A stretch of 37,993 nucleotides of DNA from an uncultured Candidatus Actinomarina sp. Lineage in GTDB: Bacteria > Actinomycetota > Acidimicrobiia > Actinomarinales > Actinomarinaceae. The stretch is from positions 1 to 37,993 of the forward strand of contig CABXDL010000013.1 in NCBI GenBank assembly GCA_902510995.1, given 5' to 3'. Of the stretch, positions 27,542-37,910 are shown piece after piece (the stretch's first letter is position 1; each line of letters begins with the position of its first letter). The notes below the pieces were generated by a model. The model was given only the letters and a program-made list of their open reading frames with translations, did no database searches and was not told where the DNA came from. Made by a program: the position numbers and the translations under genes.

Positions 27542-28637
27542 AAAGATTGGGATACCAAAGGAAGTTAAAAAAGACGAAGGAAGGGTCAGCCTTATACCTG
27601 AACATATAACCCAGTTCACAGGGCTTGCTGATATTCTTCTTGAATCAGGAGCTGGAATAGGATCAGGATTTTCAGATAGTCACTATATTGAAGCAGGAGC
27701 GAAGGTAGTTAATAGTGCTGAGGAACTATATGGGAACTCAGATATAATCTGCAAGGTTAAAGAACCTCAAGAGCAAGAGTTTGATTTACTTAATTCTTCC
27801 CATGTATTATTTGGCTATTTACATCTTGCTTCAAACTTAGACTTAACAAAAAAATTATTGGAAAAAAAGCTAACTGGAATAGCAACTGAAATGATTATGG
27901 ATAACAGCACGTATCCTTTATTAATTCCTATGTCAAAAATTGCAGGAAACTTAGCAATACAGAAAGGAATGCAATTTCTTGAGTATTCATCAGGAGGAAA
28001 GGGAGTTTTGGTATCTTCTATTTCCGAGAATAAGAATTCGAATGTTACAGTCATTGGTTGCGGTGAAGTAGGAAAAAGCTCAATAAGCAAAGCAATAAAT
28101 ATTGGAGCAAATGTTTCAGCAATAGATTTAAATGAAAAAGTACTTGAAGATTTAAAAAAAGTTTATGGAGATTCAATAAACACTATAAAAGGAGACACAC
28201 CAGAATCTACAGATGCAATTAGATGTGCTGATTTAGTTGTTGGAGCAGTTCTAATTCCAGGGAAGAGACCACCTATTGTCATTAGCAACGAGGATATATT
28301 AAAAATGGAAAAAGGAACAGTGATTGTAGATGTAGCTATAGATCAAGGGGGGTGCGTTGAGGACGTTAAAGCAAATACTCATTCAGAACCTTTTGAGAAT
28401 AGAGATGGTGTATTAATTTCTGCAATTGCAAACCTCCCAGGAGCAGTACCAAAAACTTCTTCTACAGCGCTCTCAACAGCTTTACAAAAGTATGTACATT
28501 TCCTATTAGAGGAAGACTGGTTTGAAAATTATAAAAACGATAAGAATCTTAGTCCTTCATTACAAATATATAATGGATTATTGCTTTCAGAAGAAGTTGG
28601 AGATAGTTTAAGTTTAAGTGTTTCTAAGTTAGTTTAG
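27534..28637 (+). CDS. ald: Alanine dehydrogenase
   Basis: IGIPKEVKKDEGRVSLIPEH, KVKEPQ, VLFGYLHLASN, DVAIDQGGCVE, NLPGAVPKTSSTALSTALQKYV. Confidence 0.92.
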   Translation: MIKKIGIPKEVKKDEGRVSLIPEHITQFTGLADILLESGAGIGSGFSDSHYIEAGAKVVNSAEELYGNSDIICKVKEPQEQEFDLLNSSHVLFGYLHLASNLDLTKKLLEKKLTGIATEMIMDNSTYPLLIPMSKIAGNLAIQKGMQFLEYSSGGKGVLVSSISENKNSNVTVIGCGEVGKSSISKAINIGANVSAIDLNEKVLEDLKKVYGDSINTIKGDTPESTDAIRCADLVVGAVLIPGKRPPIVISNEDILKMEKGTVIVDVAIDQGGCVEDVKANTHSEPFENRDGVLISAIANLPGAVPKTSSTALSTALQKYVHFLLEEDWFENYKNDKNLSPSLQIYNGLLLSEEVGDSLSLSVSKLV

Positions 28638-29211
28638 GTGCCCACTTATTTCTGCTTTGCATAAATTCATCTATTTTTTCTTCATACTCTAAAGATATAT
28701 CGATTTTATCAATGCCATTCAAGATTCTATTTTGAGAGAAATCATCTATAAAGAAATTAAATTCAATCTCCTCACAAACTACAGACTTTTCTTCTATAGA
28801 TATTTCTATTTTTGTTTTTGGGTTTTCTGAAACTTTTTGAAATAGTTTTTCAACTATATCTTCACTTGCTTCTATTGGGAGAAGTCCAATATTTATTGAA
28901 TTCAATCTAAAAATATCTGCAAATTTAGATGAAATAATTGCATCAAATCCCCAGTCTTGGAGTCCCCAAGGGGCATGTTCTCTTGAAGATCCAGTTCCGA
29001 AATTTGTTCCTGCTAGTAAAACTTTTGATTTTTTGTAAATTTCATTATTCAATGGAAAATTATCATCTTTTTTCCAATCGTAAAATAAAAATTCTCCATA
29101 CCCAGATCTTTCAACTCTTTTTAAGAACTCTTTTGGCATTATTTGGTCAGTATCAATATTTGACATTGGGAGTGGGAGCATATTGCTTTCTATATAACTA
29201 AGCTTTTTCAT
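28624..29211 (-). CDS. leuD: 3-isopropylmalate dehydratase small subunit
   Basis: NIDTDQIMPKEFLK, AGTNFGTGSSREHAPWGLQDWGFDAIIS. Confidence 0.94.
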   Translation of the reverse strand: MKKLSYIESNMLPLPMSNIDTDQIMPKEFLKRVERSGYGEFLFYDWKKDDNFPLNNEIYKKSKVLLAGTNFGTGSSREHAPWGLQDWGFDAIISSKFADIFRLNSINIGLLPIEASEDIVEKLFQKVSENPKTKIEISIEEKSVVCEEIEFNFFIDDFSQNRILNGIDKIDISLEYEEKIDEFMQSRNKWAPKLT

Positions 29212-29213
29212 TT

Positions 29214-30617
29214 TTATTTACTCTCTCTAATATCAACAAAATAACCATTAATTGCTGCAGCTGCTGCCATCTGTGGACTTACTAAGTGAGTTCTTCCGCC
29301 TACACCTTGTCTTCCTTCATAGTTTCTGTTTGAAGTAGAAGCACACCTTTCACCAGGCTGTAATATATCAGGATTCATTCCTAAACACATAGAGCAACCA
29401 GCTTCCCTCCAATCAAAACCAGCATTTATGAAAATCTTGTCCAAACCTTCTTCCTCAGCCTGTTTTTTTACGAGAGTTGATCCTGGCACAACCATTGCAT
29501 CTACATTTTCATGGACCTTTTCTCCTTCAAGCACCTTTGCTGCAGCTCTTAGGTCTTCTAGTCTTCCATTTGTACAGCTACCAATAAAAACTCTATCCAA
29601 GGAGATATCATTAAATTTTTGTCCAGGCTTTAAATCCATATACTCCAAGGCTCTTTCAGCAGCTTCTTTATCTGCTTTATTTTCGAAACTATCTGGGCTG
29701 GGCACTGCTTCATCTATAAAAATTACCTGAGAAGGATTTGTACCCCATGACACAGAAGGTTTAAGATCATTCACACTTATTTCTATAACTTTATCAAATT
29801 CAGCATCAACATCAGAATAAAGTTCTTTCCACTCATCGATAGCTTTATCCCAGCTTTCATTTTTTGGAGCGTAATTCTTATTCTTTAGATATTCATAGGT
29901 AATTTCATCAGGAGCAATCATTCCAGCTCTAGCGCCACCCTCTATAGACATATTGCAAATAGTCATTCTGTTTTCCATGCTCATTTTTTTAATTGCTTCA
30001 CCAGAGTATTCAATTACATGGCCGGCTCCACCACCAGTTCCTATTTCTCTAATAATTCCTAGTATCAAATCCTTTGGAGTTATTGCCTCATCCATTTCCC
30101 CAACAACTTCGACCTTCATTGTTTTTGGTTTACTCATTGCTAAAGTTTGAGTAGCTAAGACATGTTCGACTTCAGAAGTTCCAATTCCAAAAGCTAGTGC
30201 CCCAAAAGCTCCATGAGTTGCAGTATGACTATCACCACAAACAATCGTCATTCCTGGTTGGGTAATTCCTTGCTCAGGGCCAATAACATGAACTATTCCC
30301 TGCCTAGGATCATTTACTCCAAAAATTGTTACTCCAAATTCTTTACAGTTATCCTCTAAGGCATCAATTTGTTTTTTTGACAAAGGGTCTTTAATTCCTA
30401 AAGCTCTATTGGAAGTGGGGACACCATGGTCAACTGTAGCTAAAGTTAATTCAGGAAATTTCACTTTTCTATTGCTTATTCTCAAACTATCAAAAGCTTG
30501 TGGAGAAGTAACTTCATGAACAAGATGCATGTCAATAAACAACAAGTTAGTATCAGCATCTATTGATGTAATTAAGTGTTTATCCCATATTTTCTCAAAT
30601 AATGTTCTTGGTTTCAT
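29214..30617 (-). CDS. leuC: 3-isopropylmalate dehydratase large subunit
   Basis: [72 protein letters not shown]. Confidence 0.96.
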   Translation of the reverse strand: MKPRTLFEKIWDKHLITSIDADTNLLFIDMHLVHEVTSPQAFDSLRISNRKVKFPELTLATVDHGVPTSNRALGIKDPLSKKQIDALEDNCKEFGVTIFGVNDPRQGIVHVIGPEQGITQPGMTIVCGDSHTATHGAFGALAFGIGTSEVEHVLATQTLAMSKPKTMKVEVVGEMDEAITPKDLILGIIREIGTGGGAGHVIEYSGEAIKKMSMENRMTICNMSIEGGARAGMIAPDEITYEYLKNKNYAPKNESWDKAIDEWKELYSDVDAEFDKVIEISVNDLKPSVSWGTNPSQVIFIDEAVPSPDSFENKADKEAAERALEYMDLKPGQKFNDISLDRVFIGSCTNGRLEDLRAAAKVLEGEKVHENVDAMVVPGSTLVKKQAEEEGLDKIFINAGFDWREAGCSMCLGMNPDILQPGERCASTSNRNYEGRQGVGGRTHLVSPQMAAAAAINGYFVDIRESK

Positions 30618-30673
30618 ATATTAAATTTACTAAATTCTTCGTCATTTAAACATACAAAATTTATTATTAATAT

Positions 30674-31897
30674 ATGGACTTAATAATTGAGAAGTTTTTA
30701 GAGATTGTAATAATACTTATTGCAGCAAAAACAGGCGCAGAATTGATGAGAAGAGTTAATCAGCCAGCTGTAATAGGTGAATTAATTGCTGGAATAGTGA
30801 TTGGTTACTATGGATTAGGTCTTTTACCACATGCTGAATCAGGAGATGTTATTTCAACCTTGGCTGAGATAGGGATTATTCTCTTGCTATTTGAGGTTGG
30901 GTTAGAAACAAACCTTAAAGAATTTATTGAATTAGGATCGACCTCTTTGTTTGTTGCATTGATTGGAGTAATTGCTCCTTTTGCTTTGGGCTATGGTTCG
31001 GTTTATGCATTAAATCTTGGTGGAGATTTTCAGTTTGAGGTTGCCTTATTTGTTGGAGCTGCAATGACAGCTACTTCAGTTGGGATTACAGCAAGAGTTT
31101 TCGGTGACTTAGGTGCTTTAAAGACAAAGGAAGCTAAAACTATAATTGGCGCAGCAGTAGTAGATGATATTTTAGGTTTGTTAATCCTGACAGTAGTGGC
31201 TGGATTATTAGGCAACGACGGAGACTTCTCAGCTCAAGATCTTGGCATAATTTCTGCCAAAGCTGTAGGGTTCTTATTGCTTGTAGTTTTTTTAGGGAGA
31301 AAACTTTCACCATGGATATTTAATTTCTTTGTAAAGATACCTTCACCAGGAACATTTGTAACGGGTTGTTTTATTTTCGCAATGGGATTAGGAGCTGCAG
31401 CACATTCAGTTGGGCTACATCCAATAGTTGGTGCTTTTGCAGGAGGAGTTTTAGCTGGTGAATCTAATATGACCAGTCGAATAAGAGATGAAATGAAAAA
31501 TATAAATTTTCTTCTTGTACCAGTATTTTTCGTATATATAGGCTCAGAGGTCAATATAAGTATTCTTGCCTCACTAGATATATTTTTGTTAGGTTTATTA
31601 ATCAGCTTTTTAGCTTTTATCGGTAAATATATTTCTGCAATTGGAGCAATTGGGAAAGGCATGAACACATCTGTTATTGGCATTGGAATGGCACCAAGAG
31701 GAGAGGTAGGTTTAATTTTCGTCGCAGTTGCTACTTCAACACTATCCTCAATAATTAGTGAAGAAATAATTGCAATAATAATTTGGATGGTTATTAATAC
31801 AACGATAATTGCTCCAATTTTATTGAATAGAATTTTAAGAAAATCAACTAAAAAACAGCAAGATGATGATCGTTTTGAGTCTCCAGTAGTTGAGTGA
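30674..31897 (+). CDS. Monovalent cation:proton antiporter, CPA2/Kef-type membrane domain
   Basis: RRVNQPAVIGELIAGIVIG, IGIILLLFEVGLETNL, TATSVGITARVFGDL, AAVVDDILGLL, GMAPRGEVGLIFVAV. Confidence 0.92.
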   Translation: MDLIIEKFLEIVIILIAAKTGAELMRRVNQPAVIGELIAGIVIGYYGLGLLPHAESGDVISTLAEIGIILLLFEVGLETNLKEFIELGSTSLFVALIGVIAPFALGYGSVYALNLGGDFQFEVALFVGAAMTATSVGITARVFGDLGALKTKEAKTIIGAAVVDDILGLLILTVVAGLLGNDGDFSAQDLGIISAKAVGFLLLVVFLGRKLSPWIFNFFVKIPSPGTFVTGCFIFAMGLGAAAHSVGLHPIVGAFAGGVLAGESNMTSRIRDEMKNINFLLVPVFFVYIGSEVNISILASLDIFLLGLLISFLAFIGKYISAIGAIGKGMNTSVIGIGMAPRGEVGLIFVAVATSTLSSIISEEIIAIIIWMVINTTIIAPILLNRILRKSTKKQQDDDRFESPVVE

Positions 31898-31963
31898 TAA
31901 AATAAACATAATAAATTAGATTTTTACTATCATATTATTGGTCAATATTAAGGGAGAATATTA

Positions 31964-34003
31964 ATGTTATTAAACGCAATTATTGCTGCAGTACTTGGCT
32001 TAGCTTTAGCAGCATATTATGCAAATAAAGTTTTATCAATAGAGGTTACAGATAAGAAAGTTGAAGAGCTTTCTTCTTCTATACGTCAGGGATCTATGGC
32101 ATTTTTAAAAAGAATGTACTCATGGATCAGTGTTTTTGTTGTTGTACTAGCTATTTTAATATCAACGTTAACTGAATGGGGTTACCCATGGGGTTCTATA
32201 GCATTTGTAGCAGGAGCATTTTTATCTTCATTGGCTGGTTTTATTGGAATGAGAATTGCAACAGCTGCTAACGGAAGAACAACAGAGGCTGCTAGAGATG
32301 GAGGAACACTTAAAGCACTTCCTGTAGCTTTTAGAGGAGGAGCTGTAATGGGATTTACAGTTGCCGGATTAGGACTTCTTGGCGTAGCTGTAGGATATTG
32401 GGTTTTCATTGATATTTTAGATTTACCAAACGGATATGATGTTTTGGCAGCCATTGGGCTTGGAGGTTCCTCTATTGCTCTTTTTGCAAGAGTTGGGGGA
32501 GGAATTTATACAAAAGCAGCTGATGTAGGTGCTGACTTAGTTGGAAAAGTTGAAGCTGGTATACCAGAAGACGACCCAAGAAACCCTGCTACGATTGCAG
32601 ACAATGTTGGAGACAATGTTGGAGATGTCGCTGGCATGGGTGCGGACCTTTTTGAGAGTTACGTAGGATCTTTGGTCGCTCCTCTTGCATATGCAGCAAT
32701 AGTATTTAGAGGACAAGATGTTTTACCATCATTATTATTTTTTCCTTTAGCTGTCGGGACTATAGGAATGGGTGCGTCAATACTTTCATCTTTTCTTGTT
32801 GTTCCAAAAGAAGGAAAGTTAGCTCAAGCGTTACATAGAGGAACTTATAGTGCTGCAGCTTTAACAACCTTAGGTGTTTATTTTTTAAGTAATAGTATGT
32901 TTTCTTCATACACTGAAAACTCAATAGGACTATTTTTTGCTGTAATAGTTGGATTAGCTGTAGGTTTGATGGTTGGTCAAATCTCAGAATGGTTTACATC
33001 TGATCATTATTCAATAGTTAAAAATATAGCTGATCAAGCTAAAACTGGTCCAGCAACATTAGTTTTATCTGGAATCTCAGAAGGAATGAGATCAGCTGCA
33101 TATTCTGTGATAGTTGTAGTTTTTGGTATTGGAGGAGCTTATACAGCTGGTGACTGGGCTTTAGGTTCTGGTGGTGGAATTTATGGTATTGCGATAGCTG
33201 CAATAGGTGTTTTAGCTACTTTAGGAATAACTGTAGCTGTAGATGCTTACGGACCAATAGCAGATAATGCTGGTGGTATTGCGGAGATGGCACACCTTCC
33301 TCCAGAAGTCAGAGAAGCTACTGATGAATTAGACTCACTTGGAAACACAACAGCTGCAATTGCTAAAGGATTTGCAATAGCTTCAGCAGCAGTGACCGCA
33401 CTAGCGTTATTTTCTGCATTTGTTCAAAGTGCTGGCCTTAGTGAAATAGGATTAAATATTACAAAAGTAGAAGTTACTGCTGGGTTATTCTTAGGTGGAA
33501 TGTTCCCATTTCTTTTTGCAGCTATGACAATAAATGCTGTTGGAAGAGCTGCTTTTAAAATGATTGAAGAGGTTAGAAGACAGTTTAAAGAAATCCCAGG
33601 TCTTAGAGAAGGTAAAGAAGGAGCAAAACCTGACTATACAAGATGTGTAGACATAGCTACTTCTGCTGCTTTAAAAGAGATGTTACTTCCAGGAGGTTTA
33701 GCTATAGCTCTACCTTTGATTATTGGATTCTGGAATAAAGAAGCTCTAGGTGGATTTCTAGCAGGGTCGCTTGTAACAGGTTTCTTATTAGCAATCTTTA
33801 TGGCTAACTCAGGAGGAGCTTGGGATAATGCAAAGAAATATATTGAGGCAGGAGGAGGAGCAGGCAAAGGTTCTGATGAACATAAAGCCGCTGTAATTGG
33901 AGATACAATTGGAGATCCATTTAAAGATACCTCTGGTCCCGCAATGAATATAGTTATAAAAGTAATGACTATTGTTAGCTTAATATTTGCTTCAGCATTT
34001 TAA
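31964..34003 (+). CDS. hppA: Membrane-bound ion-translocating pyrophosphatase
   Basis: GGGIYTKAADVGADLVGKVEAGIPEDDPRNPATIADNVGDNVGDVAGMGADLFESYVGS, DAYGPIADNAGGIAEMA, GDTIGDPFKDTSGPAMN; 679 aa; SD AAGGGAG. Confidence 0.97.
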   Translation: MLLNAIIAAVLGLALAAYYANKVLSIEVTDKKVEELSSSIRQGSMAFLKRMYSWISVFVVVLAILISTLTEWGYPWGSIAFVAGAFLSSLAGFIGMRIATAANGRTTEAARDGGTLKALPVAFRGGAVMGFTVAGLGLLGVAVGYWVFIDILDLPNGYDVLAAIGLGGSSIALFARVGGGIYTKAADVGADLVGKVEAGIPEDDPRNPATIADNVGDNVGDVAGMGADLFESYVGSLVAPLAYAAIVFRGQDVLPSLLFFPLAVGTIGMGASILSSFLVVPKEGKLAQALHRGTYSAAALTTLGVYFLSNSMFSSYTENSIGLFFAVIVGLAVGLMVGQISEWFTSDHYSIVKNIADQAKTGPATLVLSGISEGMRSAAYSVIVVVFGIGGAYTAGDWALGSGGGIYGIAIAAIGVLATLGITVAVDAYGPIADNAGGIAEMAHLPPEVREATDELDSLGNTTAAIAKGFAIASAAVTALALFSAFVQSAGLSEIGLNITKVEVTAGLFLGGMFPFLFAAMTINAVGRAAFKMIEEVRRQFKEIPGLREGKEGAKPDYTRCVDIATSAALKEMLLPGGLAIALPLIIGFWNKEALGGFLAGSLVTGFLLAIFMANSGGAWDNAKKYIEAGGGAGKGSDEHKAAVIGDTIGDPFKDTSGPAMNIVIKVMTIVSLIFASAF

Positions 34004-34049
34004 TTAAGTACATTTTTAGTTTCTACGTATAATATTATTCAAATAGTCT

Positions 34050-35120
34050 ATGAATATATTATTGATAACAAACGATTGGTTGCCAAAAAAAGGCGGTATA
34101 ACAACATATCTTACTAAGGTATCAGAAAATTTAAGTTCAAAACTAACTGTCTACGGTCCGAACTGGGCTCATGGTGAAAATGTAATAAAATCAAAAGAAA
34201 AATTTATATTTAATCCAAATAAAGTTTTTCAAGAGGTACAGGAAATTGTCATTGAAAAGCAAATAGATCTTATTCTCCACGGATCTAGTAACCCAAATTT
34301 TTTATTTGTAAATAAATTAACAAATCTACAACTTCCAAATCAACCACGTCATATCAAAATTCCACAGTACATGATATGCCATGGGGCAGAATTTAATATT
34401 TTAAATTATATTCCATTAGTAAGAACAATTTTAAAAAGAAACCTTAACAATTTAAATAAGATATTTACTGTAAGCGAATTTTCTCGCAAAAAATTAATTG
34501 ATATAACTTCAACAGAGATAATAAACATTGGAGCAGGAGCTGACATAGAGGAATTTGAAAGAGATTATAAAGTAGAAGGAGCTTTAACTGTTGGAGTAGT
34601 AAGTCGATTTGTTTCAAGAAAAAAAATAAATTGGCTTATTGATGTAGTTCACGAAATAAGCCAAGAAGGATATGATATAAAGTTAAACATTCTAGGGTTT
34701 GGTAAACAAGAAAACTATTTAAAAAAACTAGCTGGGATTTCTTCGGCGGAGGTAACTTTTTTTAATGACTTAGAAAAAGGTGGTAATGGTGATTTTTATA
34801 AATCAATAGATATTTTCGCTATGCCTTCTACATCAAAATATTTTGGAATTGAGTACGAGGGCCTTGGATTGGTATATCTTGAAGCAGGAACCTATGGTTT
34901 ACCCGTGATAGTTGGAGCTTCCGGAGGCTCGATAGAGACAATCCTTCCAGGTAGAAGTGGTTTTGTTGTGAGCTCTCCAAAACTTTTGAAGGAAGCAATT
35001 CTATATTTTATTAATAATCCACAAAAAATCGAAGAGTTTGGTAAGGCAAGTAAAAAGTTTGTTGAAGAAAATTACAATTGGGAAAACTCAATCGAAAAAC
35101 TTGAATCAAATTTCATTTAA
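34050..35120 (+). CDS. Glycosyltransferase family 4 (PimB/PimA-like)
   Basis: N-term ITNDWLPKKGGITTYLTKVSENL; FTVSEFSRKKL; GAGADIEEF; YEGLGLVYLEAGTYGLPVIVGASGGSIETI. Confidence 0.87.
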   Translation: MNILLITNDWLPKKGGITTYLTKVSENLSSKLTVYGPNWAHGENVIKSKEKFIFNPNKVFQEVQEIVIEKQIDLILHGSSNPNFLFVNKLTNLQLPNQPRHIKIPQYMICHGAEFNILNYIPLVRTILKRNLNNLNKIFTVSEFSRKKLIDITSTEIINIGAGADIEEFERDYKVEGALTVGVVSRFVSRKKINWLIDVVHEISQEGYDIKLNILGFGKQENYLKKLAGISSAEVTFFNDLEKGGNGDFYKSIDIFAMPSTSKYFGIEYEGLGLVYLEAGTYGLPVIVGASGGSIETILPGRSGFVVSSPKLLKEAILYFINNPQKIEEFGKASKKFVEENYNWENSIEKLESNFI

Positions 35121-35124
35121 ATAT

Positions 35125-37824
35125 TTAGCTGTTTTCTTTGCTGTCTCCAAATAAACTAAGTATTTCTTCAGGGCTTATAGTTAAAGCATCCCTGGGACTT
35201 TCTAATGGTTTGTTCTTTTTTTCAGTAACAATTTTATTTATTAGGTTGTCTTTAGTTGCGTCTTCGGCTTTCATTCTGAATCTACCTCTATAAAGTACAA
35301 TTTCGAGTAATTTTGCTAGCTCTACCAATTCATCCTTAGGTAGTTTTTTTATGGTTTTTTCTACTATTTCAAAAATTTCAGCAATTGAATCTACAATTTT
35401 TTCTTTTGTATTGCTTTTAGGTATTTTTTTATTTTCATTCTTTAATATTTCTAAAATTCTTTGAGATTTTTCTTCTTCAATTAATTCAAAAATTTCATTC
35501 TTTTTTAAAGATTTTAATTCTTCACTATCAAAAACTTTTCTATTCCTTTGCTTCATAGAGTAACCACCATAAGGGCCTACAGCAGTCATATAATCCCAGC
35601 CATTCTCACTAACTATATGTCTTGGATTTTTTGCAGATAGAGAGAATCTTTCTATTGCGTTTTCACATGAAAGACTATCTGGATCCTCATCTTCAAAAAT
35701 GGGTCCAATCATATTTTTATATGTACATTTTTCTTGTCTGACACCTTTTTCTTTTACTCCATGTTGAATGTAGAAACTTCCATTCGGTCCTAGCTTAATG
35801 TAGATGGAGGTATCACATTCAGGGCATTGGCATATCGTACGCTCTTTCCTTAAGCTTGCCTCTTGTTTTTTTTCGAGCTCTACAATAAGCTCTTCAGTTA
35901 TCTCTTCTAATGTTATTTCTGGAGGAAGTCCTATAGTGAAACCGTCATCTCTTATTAAATAAGGATAAGCCACTCTTCCTTGAATTCTTCCAGTTTTAAC
36001 AACATATCGAGATTTAAAAGGTAAAGGAATAGTGGTTAGGTCTATTGGATTAGGTGCTTTACTTTCATAGCCTTCAACATGTTTCTTAATCTTTTTATAA
36101 GATTCTTCTAGAAAATTGAGTCTTGCTTCTTCTGGGTTTTCACTTTCAAGTATTTTATCTAGCTCATCTTCCATTAGTTTTGAAAATTCATAATCTATAT
36201 ATAAATCAAAGTAAGGTTTCATAAAGTTATTAATCATTGCAATAGCAAGAATCCTTGGCTTTAAACTAGATTCAGAATTTATAAATACAGATGTAATACT
36301 TTCAATAATTGAAACATAGGTTGATGGCCTACCTATTCCTAGTTCTTCAAGTTTATTAATTAATGAAGTAGATGAGTATCTGTTTGGGGCAGTAGTGAAT
36401 TTTTCTTCTGAATTAGCATTTATTATATCAACTATGTCACCTTCATTAAGGTCTGGTAATTCTTGAGATTTTTCACTTAAGTCTTTAATTAAATCTCGAT
36501 ATCCTCCAAAAGTCCATGTAGTTCCAGAAATTCCAAGAATAATTGGACCAAAAGTTTCATCCGGTACTTCTATTTCTATGCTCTTTGTTATTCCTTTTGC
36601 CTCCGTCATTTGGGAGGCTACAGTTATATTAAAAATTAAAGAATAAAGCTTGAATTCATCACTATCTTCTTTATATTTTTCTAGTAATTCTTTTGGCTCT
36701 GTAAAGATATCACCAGAAGGTCTTATAGCTTCATGTGCTGCTTGTGCATTTTTACTATCCCCATATAAATTTGGCTCACTTGGTAGGTGCTCTTTTGTAA
36801 AGTTTTCAGAGATATAGTTTCTAGCTGCTTTAATTGCTATTTCTGAAAGACGGATAGAATCTGTTCTCATATATGTAATTAATCCTTCTTGGTAGAGCTT
36901 TTGGGCTACACCCATAGTTTTTCTAGGTTGAAATCCAAGATTATTTCTAGCTGAAGATTGAAGACTTGTAGTTTTTAGTGGCTTAGGTGGTTTACCGGTT
37001 CGCGGTGTTTCCTTTATCTTAGATGTTTTAGCTGAGCCATTATTGAGTATCTCTAATACTTCAGCACAGTCTTTTTCTGAAATATATTCTCTATCTTCAT
37101 TTATTTTCCTCCCCTTTTTATCAAAATCTTTTGACGAAGCAATTCTGTTTCCTTTTACACTTTTTACACTTGCAAGAAATTCAATATCTGAGGTTTTACA
37201 TGTTGCTTCTATTTCAAAATATTTTGATTTAACAAATCTTAATCTTTCTTCTTCCTTCTCAACAATTAGTCTTATAGCCGGACCTTGGACTCTTCCTGTT
37301 GATATAAAAGCACCACCAAGATCTCTTAATTTTGGTGATATTTCATATCCAATCATCCGATCAAGAGTTCTTCTTGCTTCATATGATTTAAATTTACCTA
37401 TGTCGATAATTTCAGGATTTTCTATTGCATTTAATACCGCGGGTTCGGTTATTTCGTTAAATTTTATTCTTTTAGGCTCTACTTTAAGTTCGAGGGCTTC
37501 TTTTAAGTGATAAGCAATAGCTTCTCCTTCCCTGTCATCATCTGTTGCTAGATATACTTCGGGAGCTTTATCTGCTAGTTCCTTAAGTTCTTTAACTACT
37601 TTTATTCTGTCTTCAGTTATAACATAAATATTTTGAAGGCCTTTACGTATTACAGCACCCCAATTTAAATCATCTTTTTTATATTCATCAGGGATTGATT
37701 TTGTGTTTCTTGGTAAATCTCTAATATGCCCAACACTTGATTTAACTACATATTCAGAACCGAGTATTTTTGATATAGTTTTTACTTTCGTAGGGGACTC
37801 TACAATTACTAAAGGTTTTGACAT
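35125..37824 (-). CDS. topA: DNA topoisomerase I (type IA)
   Basis: KPLVIVESPTKVKTISKILG toprim start, LATDDDREGEAIAYHL, active site GLITYMRTDSIRLS, CxxC Zn-finger-like element in the C-terminal part. Confidence 0.96.
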   Translation of the reverse strand: MSKPLVIVESPTKVKTISKILGSEYVVKSSVGHIRDLPRNTKSIPDEYKKDDLNWGAVIRKGLQNIYVITEDRIKVVKELKELADKAPEVYLATDDDREGEAIAYHLKEALELKVEPKRIKFNEITEPAVLNAIENPEIIDIGKFKSYEARRTLDRMIGYEISPKLRDLGGAFISTGRVQGPAIRLIVEKEEERLRFVKSKYFEIEATCKTSDIEFLASVKSVKGNRIASSKDFDKKGRKINEDREYISEKDCAEVLEILNNGSAKTSKIKETPRTGKPPKPLKTTSLQSSARNNLGFQPRKTMGVAQKLYQEGLITYMRTDSIRLSEIAIKAARNYISENFTKEHLPSEPNLYGDSKNAQAAHEAIRPSGDIFTEPKELLEKYKEDSDEFKLYSLIFNITVASQMTEAKGITKSIEIEVPDETFGPIILGISGTTWTFGGYRDLIKDLSEKSQELPDLNEGDIVDIINANSEEKFTTAPNRYSSTSLINKLEELGIGRPSTYVSIIESITSVFINSESSLKPRILAIAMINNFMKPYFDLYIDYEFSKLMEDELDKILESENPEEARLNFLEESYKKIKKHVEGYESKAPNPIDLTTIPLPFKSRYVVKTGRIQGRVAYPYLIRDDGFTIGLPPEITLEEITEELIVELEKKQEASLRKERTICQCPECDTSIYIKLGPNGSFYIQHGVKEKGVRQEKCTYKNMIGPIFEDEDPDSLSCENAIERFSLSAKNPRHIVSENGWDYMTAVGPYGGYSMKQRNRKVFDSEELKSLKKNEIFELIEEEKSQRILEILKNENKKIPKSNTKEKIVDSIAEIFEIVEKTIKKLPKDELVELAKLLEIVLYRGRFRMKAEDATKDNLINKIVTEKKNKPLESPRDALTISPEEILSLFGDSKENS

Positions 37825-37910
37825 GTCCTTATTGATAACACTATTTTTTTAATATGTACAGCTTTTAAAAAAAAAGTATTTTAAATTCCATTTATGATGA
37901 GTAGAGAAGA

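Noticed and set aside
31234-31683. 149-aa minus-strand ORF inside the antiporter gene, and similar shadows at 32182, 33634 and 37043
   Set aside because: All lie fully antisense to strongly identified genes with no recognisable motifs.
31945-31970. AATATT-AAGGGAG-AATATT potential hairpin exposing the hppA Shine-Dalgarno in its loop
   Set aside because: Only a 6-bp all-A/U stem with self-palindromic arms, expected by chance in AT-rich DNA; too weak to claim a riboswitch or thermometer.
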